A stretch of DNA of 34,928 bases from Amycolatopsis sp. CA-126428 (GCF_002904335.1 NZ_PPHF01000133.1:1-34928); one strand, 5' to 3'; positions 1 through 7,722 are shown, counted from the stretch's first letter. Program-made: numbers and translations. Notes: generated by a model from the letters alone, not told the origin.

Positions 1-2251
1 CCAGGAGGACAGGTAACCGGTGTCGGCCGGGCCGACGTCCTTGATCTGCAGCTTCCACGCGCCGTTCGCGGCTTCCGAAGAAGCGTTGACGGTGTAGGTG
101 GTGTTGATGTTCGGCGTCGAGCTGCTGCTGGAGTTCTTCATGCGGTAGCTGGTGCCGTCCGGGGCGATCAGGTCGAGGACCAGGTCACCGCTGTAGGTGT
201 GGGTGATGTGCACCTCGACCTTGGTGGTGCCGGACGCGTTGCGCGCACAGCCGGACACGGGTGCTGGTGCTGCTGACCGCGGCACCCGGGTAGTCCGGGA
301 TGTCCAGCCGGGTCGAGTTGGTCACCGGGGCGCACGACGACGTGGTCCCGACGGTCAGGGCGTAGGTCGCGGTGTGGTCGGTGCTGGCCCCGTCGGCGGT
401 GATGGTGATCGGGAAGCTGCCGGTCGGGGTCGACGACGTCGTCGCGATGGTCAGCGTCGAGCTGCCGCCCGAGGAGATCGTCGCCGGGCTGAACGTCGCG
501 GTCGCGCCGGCGGGCAGGCCCGAGGCGGACAGCGTGATCGACTGGGCCGCGCCCGAGGTGATCGCGGTGCTGATCGTGGTGGTCGCCGAGGCGCCCGGCT
601 GCACGGAACCCGAAGCCGGGTTCAGCGCGACCGAGAAGTCCGGCCCGCCGCCGCTGCACGACGTCGGTTCACCGCTGGCGGTGGTGACGGAGACGGCGTC
701 CCACGCGGCCTTGGTGGCGTTGTACTCGGTGCAGCTGCCCGGGAAGAGCGCGATCGCGGCTTCGAGGGTCGCCTTGCGGGCGGCCTTGTGGTTCCACGAC
801 GAGGTCTTCTTCAGGAGGCCGTTGTAGAAGATCTTGCCGGCCTTCTGGATGCCGATGCCGGTGACCGACGAGCTGTTGCAGGTCGGGCTGGCGGGCTTGC
901 CGCCACCCGGGTTCGAGCCCTCGGCCAGCAGGTAGAACCAGTGGTTCTGCGGGCCCGCGGCGGCGTGCACCTCGGTGCTCGGGATCGACGACGAGTAGCA
1001 GTTCGGGTCCCCGACCTTGGACGGCTGGTACATGTAGCGGATCGGGCCCTGGCCGACCAGGTTGACGCCCTCGCCGACCTCGTAGTCCGGGGTGTCCTTG
1101 GCGTTGTTCGCGTACGCCTCGGTCAACGCGCCGAAGATGTCCCCGGTCGACTCGTTCATGCCGCCGTTCTCGTTGCCGGAACCGGCACCGCCCGGGGTGA
1201 ACTGGAAGACGCCGTGGCCGAACTCGTGGCCGACGACGTCCATCGAGGTGGCCTGGCGCTGGTTGTCCTGCGAGTGCCCGAAGTGCGTCGACGAGCCGTT
1301 CCAGTAGGCGTTGACGTCGGCCAGGCCGACGCTGGCGGGGTAGCCGGTGCCGCTGCCGTTGATGCCGTTGCGGCCGAGCCAGTCGGCGAGCATCTTCCAC
1401 TCGGTCTGGACGCTGTAGAGGACGTCGACGCAGCCGGTCTCGAGGTCCGTGCCGGAGCCGTTGCCCCAGTTGTTGTCCGGTCCACTGTAGACGGAGCCGC
1501 CTTCGCGGCCGCAGCTGATGCCGGTGCGGCCCGGGTCACGCAGCGTGTACGTGCTGCCGGACTGCGTGGTGTCGATGGAGACGTTCCCGACGTAGTAGCT
1601 GTTGCCCGTGCCGGCGACGTTCACCGTGGCGGGCTGCGCCTGGCCCTTCGCGCCGGAAGCGAACGTCTTCACGTCGTCCCGCTTGTCGAGCACCGCACCG
1701 GTCGCCGCGTCGACGAACACGTGCAGGTTGCTCGGTGCCGTGGCGGTGCGCCCGGCGACGACGACTTCGTAGGCCAGCTTCGGGCTCGTCCCGGCCAGCA
1801 CCACCTTCTCCGGTGTGCTCACACTGTCCACTGTGGGCAGTTGAGCGCGGGCGGTGGCGGCGGCTTTCGCCGCGTCGACCAGGGCTTGGGTCCCCACGGT
1901 GATGGCCGCGGTCTCGGCCGCACTGGTGCCGCGGACGCGCCCGGCGCCGTCCGCGACGACCACCGCGTCCCCGCCCACGACCCGGAGGCCCTGGTAGGTG
2001 CGCTGGTATGCGCCGTAGAAGAGGCCACCGCCACCGGCGGTGAGGCCGATGCGCTGGAACGATTCGGCCGGGCCGCGGCGCAGGGCGTCGAGACCGCTGG
2101 CGGCCGCCTGGTCGGCGGCGCGGGCGGCGGCCGCTTCGGGAGCGGCGGGCTGGGCTTGGGAAGCTGCGCTCGCCGGGGTCACCGGTAACGCGAGCGTCAT
2201 GGCGAGCCCGGCGGCAGCCGCCAAGCCCGTGCTGAACCCACGATGGGTCAT
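1..2251 (-). CDS. Secreted M4 (thermolysin-like) metalloprotease with C-terminal P domain; partial, apparent frameshift
   Basis: Exported zinc protease. Seen: signal peptide (residues 1-30, ASA-type cleavage site), FTP/PepSY-like propeptide (about 45-200), M4 catalytic domain (about 215-525) with HEFGH at 342-346, third zinc ligand Glu367 in NESTGDIFG and a likely catalytic His429. A Ser/Thr-rich Ig-like domain (about 538-635) follows. The uninterrupted frame stops at 185, but the other frame, joined at 259-261, continues as a typical P/Homo-B domain (KVEVHITHTYSGDL, then WKLQIKDVGPADTGYLSSW) to base 1, so the gene leaves the window. One extra C in a CCC run (minus strand) explains the break; a sequencing error or a real mutation both fit. 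ATG at 2251 has GGAAGGA about 8 nt upstream. Paralogue of the protease at 3903-5924. Confidence 0.9.
259..261 (-). other. Apparent 1-nt frameshift site in the protease P domain
   Basis: On the minus strand the codons run AGC ACC CGT GTC. Removing one C of the CCC run gives AGC ACC GTG TCC GGC TGT, which restores the P-domain reading VSGCARNASG and keeps the frame open to the window edge. Without the change the protein ends in 24 low-complexity residues and a stop at 185-187. Confidence 0.8.
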
Positions 2252-2329
2252 CGAGGTCTTCCTTCCATGAAGGCAGAATCGAGGTCCGGTAAGGGAAAGG
2301 GAGAGGTGTCCGGCGTGCTAACAGGAGGT

Positions 2330-2345
2330 ATGCGTCCGGACGCAT
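2330..2345. promoter_or_regulatory. 16-bp palindrome near +1 of the P-domain protease
   Basis: ATGCGTCCGGACGCAT is a perfect palindrome just downstream of the predicted -10, where a repressor would overlap the start of transcription. The second protease promoter has a related perfect palindrome at the same place (5985-5996). The operator role is inferred. Confidence 0.5.
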
Positions 2346-2348
2346 CCG

Positions 2349-2377
2349 AGTAAAGGATCAGCGGATCGGGGCGTCAA
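2349..2377 (-). promoter_or_regulatory. Housekeeping-type promoter of the P-domain protease
   Basis: On the minus strand TTGACG (2377-2372) and TTTACT (2354-2349) are separated by exactly 17 nt. The other protease has TTGACC-N17-TTTACT in the same setting, with the bases upstream of the -35 (TCCGTTCGGC) also conserved. The predicted leader is about 90 nt. Confidence 0.7.
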
Positions 2378-2416
2378 TGCGCCGAACGGACCAACGGCAC
2401 GTTCCGGATTATCGAA

Positions 2417-2503
2417 TCAATTCGTACAAACCCCGCCGCAGCAGGGGATTCGCGCCGCGTTCCGCGCCGGAACGACTTTCGTAGGGATTGTCGGTGACAC
2501 CAT
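2417..2503 (-). CDS. Possible 28-residue peptide between HTH-TPR regulator and protease
   Basis: Weak call. ATG at 2503 opens a 28-residue frame ending in IPCCGGVCTN. It lies just downstream of an HTH-TPR regulator and upstream of the protease gene, the place where peptide-pheromone genes sit in Firmicute RRNPP systems. Against it: no clear ribosome-binding site, no hydrophobic export signal, and it contains the upstream motif shared by both protease promoters, so conservation here may be regulatory. No similar frame was seen upstream of the second protease. Confidence 0.12.
   Translation of the reverse strand: MVSPTIPTKVVPARNAARIPCCGGVCTN
2474..2485 (-). promoter_or_regulatory. Upstream 12-mer shared with the second protease promoter (copy 1)
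   Basis: CCTACGAAAGTC on the minus strand, 97 bp upstream of the -35 element. The identical 12-mer is at 6124-6135, 99 bp upstream of the other protease -35. Candidate activator site; the binding protein is unknown, and the adjacent HTH-TPR regulators are the obvious candidates. Confidence 0.5.
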
Positions 2504-2559
2504 CCGAACGCCGGATGATCTCGATCAACGGGATTCGTTAGTACCGCTGGTGAATCGCT

Positions 2560-3825
2560 TCAGCCGTCTTCCGCGCCCAGTGCGATGAGCCCGTTCCGCA
2601 GCACGTCCGCCGCCTCCGCCTGCTTCCCGGTCTCGCCGAGCAGTTCGCTCAACGGCCGCAGCGCGCGGACCAGCACCCCGCGCGCGCCCAGGCCGGTGGC
2701 CAGCTCGACGGCGGCCCGCAGGTCCTCGGCCGCGCGTCGCGCGTCGCCGCGGGCCCTGGCCAGCGAACCCAGCTGCAGCCGCAGCTCCGCGGCCAGCGCC
2801 GTGCCCGCCACGACCGCCGGGCGGACCTGGTCGAGCAGCGCCGCCGCCGTCTCCACCCGGCCCGCCGCGAGGTACTCCGCGGCGAGCTCGACGGTGATGG
2901 CCGGGACGTCATCCGGCCACGCCGTTTCCCGCGCCGCCCCGAGGTCGGCCAGCGCGCCCTCGACGTCACCCGACCGGCCGCGGACCCGGGCCCTGGCCAG
3001 CAGGCAGTACGCCATCGCCGGGTGCAGCGCCCGTTCCTGCATCAGGTCGTAGGCCGCGGCGACCGACGCGGCGGCGTCGGCGAACCGGTCCGCCGCCAGG
3101 TGGCTGCGGCACACCTCGACGTGACTGCGGGTCAGCTCCGCGAGCAGCGCCGGGCCGCCCCGGGTGAGCCGCAGCGCGGAATCGGCGTACTCGGCCGCCC
3201 GCTCCAGGTCGCCCTGGCGCAGGTGCCGCTCGGCCAGGCAGGCCCGCAGCGTCAGCAGCATCGACGGCTGCGGGTAGCCGTCGCGCAGCAGCTCGGCGTG
3301 GCAGGTTTCCAGCAGGTGCACCGAATACTGCACCTCACCCCACCCGGTGAGCACCGCCGCGCGCAGCGGCACGACCATCGCCCGCACCGGCGGCGGCTCG
3401 CCCGACAGGGCCGTCTCGGCATCCGCGACGTACTTGGTGCGGACGTCGCCGGTCGAGTACCCGGCCAGCCACAGCAGCGCGATCCCCACCTGCCGCGGCC
3501 GGTCGAGGCGCTCGGCGTGGCGCCGGATCCGCTGCATCCGCGGGGTCGCGCGGCGGGCGTCGCCGGCCAGGAACCGGTCCGCCGTTTCGATCAGCTCGAG
3601 GTCGAGCTCGATCAGCTCCCGCGGCGACCGGCCGCCGAGCAGTTCGTCGGGGTCGATGCCGAGTTGCTGGGCGAAGAACCGCAGCGCGTCTCCCGACGGC
3701 GTCCGCGCGCCGGTCTCGACCGACGACACGTACGCCGCGGAGTACTGCGGCCCGGCGAGTTCGCGCTGCGTGAGCCCGCGTTCGGTGCGCAGCTCACGCA
3801 GGCGTTCGCCGACGCTCTCGCTCAC
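2560..3825 (-). CDS. HTH (XRE)-TPR transcriptional regulator 1
   Basis: A 421-residue cytoplasmic DNA-binding regulator. Residues about 4-60 form a Cro/C1-type helix-turn-helix (LRTERGLTQRELA, then VSSVETGARTPS). The rest is Ala/Leu-rich helical repeats resembling TPRs, the architecture of peptide- or ligand-sensing regulators. GTG at 3825 is chosen because the HTH begins there and GGAAAGG lies about 8 nt upstream; an in-frame ATG at 4044 would add 73 low-complexity residues antisense to the neighbouring protease. It sits between the two M4 proteases, 308 bp upstream of the first. It is related to the regulator at 6353-7681 (same TQRELA core and ETG-R-PS turn). Direct control of the proteases is inferred from context only. 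Confidence 0.85.
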   Translation of the reverse strand: MSESVGERLRELRTERGLTQRELAGPQYSAAYVSSVETGARTPSGDALRFFAQQLGIDPDELLGGRSPRELIELDLELIETADRFLAGDARRATPRMQRIRRHAERLDRPRQVGIALLWLAGYSTGDVRTKYVADAETALSGEPPPVRAMVVPLRAAVLTGWGEVQYSVHLLETCHAELLRDGYPQPSMLLTLRACLAERHLRQGDLERAAEYADSALRLTRGGPALLAELTRSHVEVCRSHLAADRFADAAASVAAAYDLMQERALHPAMAYCLLARARVRGRSGDVEGALADLGAARETAWPDDVPAITVELAAEYLAAGRVETAAALLDQVRPAVVAGTALAAELRLQLGSLARARGDARRAAEDLRAAVELATGLGARGVLVRALRPLSELLGETGKQAEAADVLRNGLIALGAEDG

Positions 3826-3860
3826 ACAGGTGCCTTTCCGCCGTGGAGGTCCAGGGTAAG

Positions 3861-3891
3861 CCGCGCGGTGGTGGCGTCCACCACCGCGCGG
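3861..3891 (-). terminator. Hairpin after the chitin-binding protease gene
   Basis: Perfect 14-bp arms, CCGCGCGGTGGTGG (3861-3874) and its complement (3878-3891), with a 3-nt loop. It lies 11 nt past the protease stop codon and has no T-tract, as is common in actinomycetes. It should separate protease transcription from the following regulator. Confidence 0.75.
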
Positions 3892-3902
3892 TGCGTGATC
3901 GA

Positions 3903-5924
3903 TCAGCAGGCGCCGGCGTCGCTCCAGACGGCCCACGAGCCGGGTGCGCCGGGCTCGGCCCCGGTCGAGTACCACAGCGACGTCCACTTGTGACCGTTGT
4001 GGCCCACCACGTCGTTCGGCACGTACGCCTTGGCGGAGTCCCACTCGGCGAGGCCGTCGCAGCCGGTCGGCGGCGGGGTGCCGGTGCCGACGGTGAGCGA
4101 GAACTGCGCGGTGTGGTCGGCGTCGGTGCCGTCGCCGGTGACCGTCACCTGGCTGGTGCCCTGCGGCGTGGTCGCCGAGGTGGTGATGGTCAGCGTCGAC
4201 GTGCCGCCGGACTGCACGCTCGCCGGGCTGAAGGTCGCCTTCGCGCCCTCGGGCAGGCCGGTGGCCAGCAGCTGCACGGTCTGCGCGGAGCCCGAGGTGA
4301 CCCGGGTGGTCACCGTGGTGGTCGCCGCCTGTCCGGGTTGGACGGACGCCGACGTCGGCGACAGCGTCAGCGAGTAGTCGTTGCCCGCGGGCGGCTGGCC
4401 GCTGCAGGTCGGCTCACCGCTGACGGCCGGGACGCTCACCGCGTCCCAGGCGGCCTTGGTGGCGGCGAACTCGGTGCAGCTGCCCGGGAACAGCGCGACC
4501 GCGGCTTCCAGGGTGGCCTTGCGGGCCGCGCGGTGGTTCCACGACGACGTCTTCTTCAGCAGGCCGTTGTAGAAGATCTTGCCGGCCTTCTGGATGCCGA
4601 TGCCGCTCACCGTCGAGCTGTTGCACGTCGGGCTGGCGCCGCTGCCCTGGGAAAGCAGGTAGAACCAGTGGTTCTGCGGGCCGGCGGCGGCGTGCACCTC
4701 GGTGCTCGGGATCGACGACGAGTAGCAGTTCGGGTCGCCGACCTTCGACGGGTTGTCCATGTAGCGGATCGGGCCCTGGCCGACGAGGTTGACGCCCTCG
4801 CCGACGGAGAAGTCCGGCCGGTCCACCGGGTTGTTGGCGTAGTACTCGGTCAGCGCGCCGAAGATGTCGCCGGTGGACTCGTTGAGCCCGCCGTTCTCGT
4901 TGCCCGAGCCGGCGCCGCCGGGGGTGGTCTGGAAGATCGCGTGGCCGAACTCGTGGCCGACGACGTCCATCGGCGTCGCCTGGCGGCGGTTGTCCTGCGA
5001 GTGCCCGAAGTGCGTCGAGGAGCCGTCCCAGTACGCGTTGACGTCGTTGAGGCCGACGCTCGCGCGGAACCCGCCGCCGGCCCCGTCGATGCCGTTGCGG
5101 CCGAGCCAGTCGGCGAGCATCTTCCACTCCGTCTGGACGCTGTAGAGCACGTCGACGCAGCCGGTCTCGAGGTCCGTGCCGGAGCCGTTGCCCCAGGTGT
5201 TGCTGCTCTTCGTGAAGATCGAGCCGCCCTCGCGGCCGCAGGCGATGCCGCGGCGGCCGGGGTCGGTCATCGAGTACGAACTGCCGGAGCCGGAGGTGTC
5301 GATCGAGACGGTGCCGGCGTAGAAGGAGTTGCCGGTGCCGGCTTCGCGGACGTCGTCGCGGGTGTCGAGGATCTTTCCCGTGGTGCTGTCGACGAAGACG
5401 TGCAGGCGGGTGGGCTTACCCTGGTCGCGGCCGCTGACGACGACCTCGTAGGCGAGCGTCGGCGCGTCCCCGGCCAGCACGACGAGCTTCGGGGTGTCCA
5501 CCCTGTCCACTGTCGACACCTTCGCGGCGGCGACCTTCGTCGCTTGCTCGGCCTTCAGGGCGGCCCGCGTGCCGACGGTGATCGGGGCGGTGTGCGCGGC
5601 TTCGGTGCCGCGCACCCGCCCGGCGCCGTCGGCGACGACCACCGCGTCGCCGCCGATGACCGGCAGGCCGTGGTAAGTGCGCTGGTAGGAGGCGAAGTAG
5701 AGCCCGCCGCCACCCGGGGTGACCCCGGTGCGGACGAAGGCCTCCTCGGCGCCCTTCGCGAGCCGGTCGGCGCCGTTGAGGGCGGCCTGGTCGGCGGCGC
5801 GGGCGGCGAGCGCCTCGGGCGGGGTGGCGGCGGGAGGTGCGGGAGCGGCGGCGGCCGGGATCGCCGGCACCGCGAACGTCAGGGCCAGGCCGGCGATCGC
5901 CGCCAGCCCACGTGGGGATCTCAT
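3903..5924 (-). CDS. Secreted M4 (thermolysin-like) metalloprotease with C-terminal chitin-binding CBM5/12 domain
   Basis: A 673-residue exported zinc protease. Seen: signal peptide (1-27, AAA-type cleavage), FTP/PepSY-like propeptide (about 35-193), catalytic domain (about 197-505) with HEFGH at 324-328, Glu349 in NESTGDIFG and His411 as probable catalytic His. An Ig-like domain (about 520-610) and a roughly 52-residue C-terminal CBM5/12 module (aromatic-rich, W-D-S-A-K-A-Y pattern, WYSTG, SWAVW) follow. ATG at 5924 is preferred over 5966, because it opens directly on the signal peptide and has AAAGG about 8 nt upstream. Its catalytic part is nearly identical to the protease at 1-2251, but that one ends in a P domain. 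CBM5/12 modules bind chitin, so tethering to fungal or arthropod cell-wall material is a reasonable inference. Confidence 0.93.
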   Translation of the reverse strand: MRSPRGLAAIAGLALTFAVPAIPAAAAPAPPAATPPEALAARAADQAALNGADRLAKGAEEAFVRTGVTPGGGGLYFASYQRTYHGLPVIGGDAVVVADGAGRVRGTEAAHTAPITVGTRAALKAEQATKVAAAKVSTVDRVDTPKLVVLAGDAPTLAYEVVVSGRDQGKPTRLHVFVDSTTGKILDTRDDVREAGTGNSFYAGTVSIDTSGSGSSYSMTDPGRRGIACGREGGSIFTKSSNTWGNGSGTDLETGCVDVLYSVQTEWKMLADWLGRNGIDGAGGGFRASVGLNDVNAYWDGSSTHFGHSQDNRRQATPMDVVGHEFGHAIFQTTPGGAGSGNENGGLNESTGDIFGALTEYYANNPVDRPDFSVGEGVNLVGQGPIRYMDNPSKVGDPNCYSSSIPSTEVHAAAGPQNHWFYLLSQGSGASPTCNSSTVSGIGIQKAGKIFYNGLLKKTSSWNHRAARKATLEAAVALFPGSCTEFAATKAAWDAVSVPAVSGEPTCSGQPPAGNDYSLTLSPTSASVQPGQAATTTVTTRVTSGSAQTVQLLATGLPEGAKATFSPASVQSGGTSTLTITTSATTPQGTSQVTVTGDGTDADHTAQFSLTVGTGTPPPTGCDGLAEWDSAKAYVPNDVVGHNGHKWTSLWYSTGAEPGAPGSWAVWSDAGAC

Positions 5925-5957
5925 GGGGAACCTTTCCGGGGACCGTGAGGAATGTGC

Positions 5958-5987
5958 CCGGCGCAATAACTGCTGTTATTGCGCCGG
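5958..5987 (-). repeat. Stem-loop in the 5' leader of the chitin-binding protease
   Basis: Perfect 13-bp arms (5958-5970 and 5975-5987; core GCGCAATAAC) around a TGCT loop. It lies between the predicted +1 and the start codon at 5924, so it would form at the 5' end of the mRNA. A stabilising or regulatory role is inferred. It overlaps the +1 palindrome by three bases. Confidence 0.65.
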
Positions 5988-5996
5988 ACGCGTCCG
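5985..5996. promoter_or_regulatory. 12-bp palindrome near +1 of the chitin-binding protease
   Basis: CGGACGCGTCCG, a perfect palindrome immediately downstream of the predicted -10. It corresponds to the palindrome at 2330-2345 in the other protease promoter. Possible operator. Confidence 0.5.
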
Positions 5997-6025
5997 AGTA
6001 AAGGTTCCGTCCGCGGACGGGTCAA
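5997..6025 (-). promoter_or_regulatory. Housekeeping-type promoter of the chitin-binding protease
   Basis: TTGACC (6025-6020) and TTTACT (6002-5997) on the minus strand, 17 nt apart. The pair matches the element at 2349-2377, including conserved bases upstream of the -35. Confidence 0.7.
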
Positions 6026-6123
6026 TGGGCCGAACGGAGCAGCGCGGTCCGGTCGCGATCACGGGACCTCGCGCAAAACCGCAGGTCGAGGCCATCTTGC
6101 GGACTGGTCTGAACCAATTCACA

Positions 6124-6140
6124 GACTTTCGTAGGAAAGT
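6124..6140 (-). promoter_or_regulatory. Upstream 12-mer shared with the first protease promoter (copy 2)
   Basis: Contains CCTACGAAAGTC on the minus strand (6135-6124), identical to 2485-2474 and at almost the same distance from its -35 (99 against 97 bp). Here it is also half of an inverted repeat, ACTTTC-GTAG-GAAAGT (6125-6140). Candidate regulator site. Confidence 0.5.
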
Positions 6141-6190
6141 TGGTCCGTTATGGACCACCGGCCCCGCTGGTCCGCCGTGTCGACCCGCCA

Positions 6191-6357
6191 ATCACGCGAG
6201 TTGACCTCCCAATCACGCGAGTTCCACGCCCGATCACGCGAGTTCCGCCTTCGAGCACACGAGTTCCGGTGCTGGGAGGGGCAGCACGTGTGATCAGAGG
6301 GTCATCACGCGTGATTGGAGGGGCATCACGCGTGATTGGAGGGACGACACGGTTATG
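6191..6357. repeat. Array of 21-bp units in two opposed blocks
   Basis: Four units spaced exactly 21 bp start at 6191, 6212, 6233 and 6254 (core ATCACGCGAGTT, degenerating to AGCACACGAGTT). Then, in opposite orientation, three more at 6283, 6304 and 6325 (core ATCACGCGTGAT followed by TGGAGGGGC), with a decayed eighth at about 6346. Cores are palindromic or nearly so; 21 bp is two helical turns. The array lies immediately 3' of the second HTH-TPR regulator and overlaps its last bases. Because 21 is a multiple of 3, several frames stay open as 7-residue repeats; I do not read these as protein. Confidence 0.85.
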
Positions 6358-7681
6358 GCTCGCCGGCGGCCGAGTCCAGGCCGCGGCGGTAGGCCTCGAC
6401 GGCTTCGTCGAGATGACCACGTTGTCGGAGCGTGTCGCCGAGCCGCAGGGCCGTCGAAACCGCGGCGCCGTGCAGGGCCGCGCCGGTCTGGATCTCGAAG
6501 GCCTGGCGCAGCAGCCGGGTCGCCGTCTCCGGGTCGCCCTGGACCGCGGCGATCTGGCCCAGCAGGCTCGTCGCCTCGCCCAGCGACTCGACGTCCCGGG
6601 TCAGCAACTCGCGGACCTCGGAAACCAGCGTCGCGGCCTCCGCCGGCGCGCCCTGCCGGAGCCGGACCTCGGCCAGCTCGAGCGTCGCCCCGGCGAAGCC
6701 TTCGTCCGCGCCGATCGCCGCCAGCTGGTCGCGGGCCGCCGTCAGTTCCGCGCGGGCTTCGTCGAGGCGGCCCAGGTGACGCAGGAGGTAGCCGCGCGCC
6801 CAGCGGCAGCGGGCCGCGTCGCGGTCGAACCCGACCGACGCGAACAGGCGGCACGCCTCGGTCAGGTCCTCGTCCGCCCGGTCCGCGCGGCCGGTCGCCT
6901 GCCACACCTGCGACGCCTGCCGGTGGAACCGCGCGACGAAGTCCGGCCGGGCCGCCGCCCGCGCCAGCCGCCGGCCGTCCTCGGCCGCGCGGCGGGCCCG
7001 GTGCAGGCCGCCCATCTCCATCAGCGGGTGGATCAACGCGGTGAGCAGGCACAGCTCGGCGTCCGGGTCCGCCGGCCCCGCCGCCAGCTCGGCCTCGATC
7101 CGCGCGATCGCCGGGCCCGGGTCGCCGCTCTGGAACCGGCAGCCCGCCCACCGGTGCACGATCATCGCCCGCAGCCACGGCGGCGCCGCGCCGGCCAGTT
7201 CGTCCGCGTGTTCCAGTGCCCGCTGCGCCCCCGAGACGTCGAAGAGCTGCCACTTCACCTCGGCCTGGCAGAACCGCGCGTAGCACTCGACGTCGTCCAG
7301 GTGGTAGCCCGCGGCCTGCTTGCCCACGGCGGCGAACCGCTCCTCCGCGTCGGCGATCCGGCCCTGCTCCAGGTCGCGGTACCCCTCGTCCAGCGCCGCG
7401 CGCAGCTCGGCGGCGATGCCGGGCGGACGGCCGAACCGCAGCTCGTCGACGGTCAGCCCGAGCCGCTGCGCCAGGTAGCCCAGCATCTCCTCCGACGGCG
7501 GGCGGCTGCCGGTCTCGACCTTCGCCAGGAAGCCGCGGTCGTAGCCCGGCTCGGCCAGCTCGCGCTGGGTCCAGCCGCGGCCGGTGCGCAGCCGCCGGAT
7601 CCGCGCTCCGAGCGGTTCGGCGGGGGCACTGGTCATCTCCCCACGGTAGGTCATCGGCGCGGTGGCCGGGGAAACGGACAT
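6353..7681 (-). CDS. HTH (XRE)-TPR transcriptional regulator 2
   Basis: A 442-residue regulator with a Cro/C1-type helix-turn-helix near the N-terminus (IRRLRTGRGWTQRELA, then KVETGSRPPS) followed by TPR-like helical repeats to the C-terminus. ATG at 7681 has GGAAG about 8 nt upstream; ATGs at 7654 and 7636 are alternatives, the last having GGGGAG directly against it and thus too close. It shares the HTH core and overall layout with the regulator at 2560-3825. It precedes the chitin-binding protease on the same strand and is divergent from the GH9 gene, so it could control either. Target genes are inferred, not shown. Confidence 0.85.
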   Translation of the reverse strand: MSVSPATAPMTYRGEMTSAPAEPLGARIRRLRTGRGWTQRELAEPGYDRGFLAKVETGSRPPSEEMLGYLAQRLGLTVDELRFGRPPGIAAELRAALDEGYRDLEQGRIADAEERFAAVGKQAAGYHLDDVECYARFCQAEVKWQLFDVSGAQRALEHADELAGAAPPWLRAMIVHRWAGCRFQSGDPGPAIARIEAELAAGPADPDAELCLLTALIHPLMEMGGLHRARRAAEDGRRLARAAARPDFVARFHRQASQVWQATGRADRADEDLTEACRLFASVGFDRDAARCRWARGYLLRHLGRLDEARAELTAARDQLAAIGADEGFAGATLELAEVRLRQGAPAEAATLVSEVRELLTRDVESLGEATSLLGQIAAVQGDPETATRLLRQAFEIQTGAALHGAAVSTALRLGDTLRQRGHLDEAVEAYRRGLDSAAGEP

Positions 7682-7722
7682 ATTGACGCTTCCGGCCGCC
7701 CGGGATAGCGTCCTCCGCTAGA

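Larger units (their letters stand above)
2252..2559. other. 308-bp intergenic region upstream of the P-domain protease
   Basis: Between the HTH-TPR regulator stop and the protease start. It holds the protease leader, the +1 palindrome, the -35/-10 promoter, the shared upstream 12-mer and a doubtful 28-codon frame, all listed separately. No convincing larger gene and no clear terminator for the regulator. Confidence 0.7.
5925..6352. other. 428-bp intergenic region upstream of the chitin-binding protease
   Basis: It holds, from the protease outwards, a leader stem-loop, the +1 palindrome, the promoter, the shared upstream 12-mer and the 21-bp repeat array, all listed separately. The stretch 6045-6123 has no feature I can name. 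No gene is supported. Confidence 0.7.

Noticed and set aside
3843..5948. Long plus-strand frame opposite the chitin-binding protease, and similar frames opposite other genes (197-2188, 13888-16077)
   Set aside because: Arg/Gly/Val-rich translations with no domain signatures; they are the antisense of genes with clear motifs and result from high GC3.
6191..6357. CRISPR array
   Set aside because: The unit is 21 bp with no room for spacers of normal length, units invert halfway, and no cas genes are present.
6148..6420. Open frames with 7-residue repeats across the 21-bp array
   Set aside because: 21 is a multiple of three, so any frame without a stop in one unit stays open. Several frames on both strands do this; none has a ribosome-binding site or a sensible protein.
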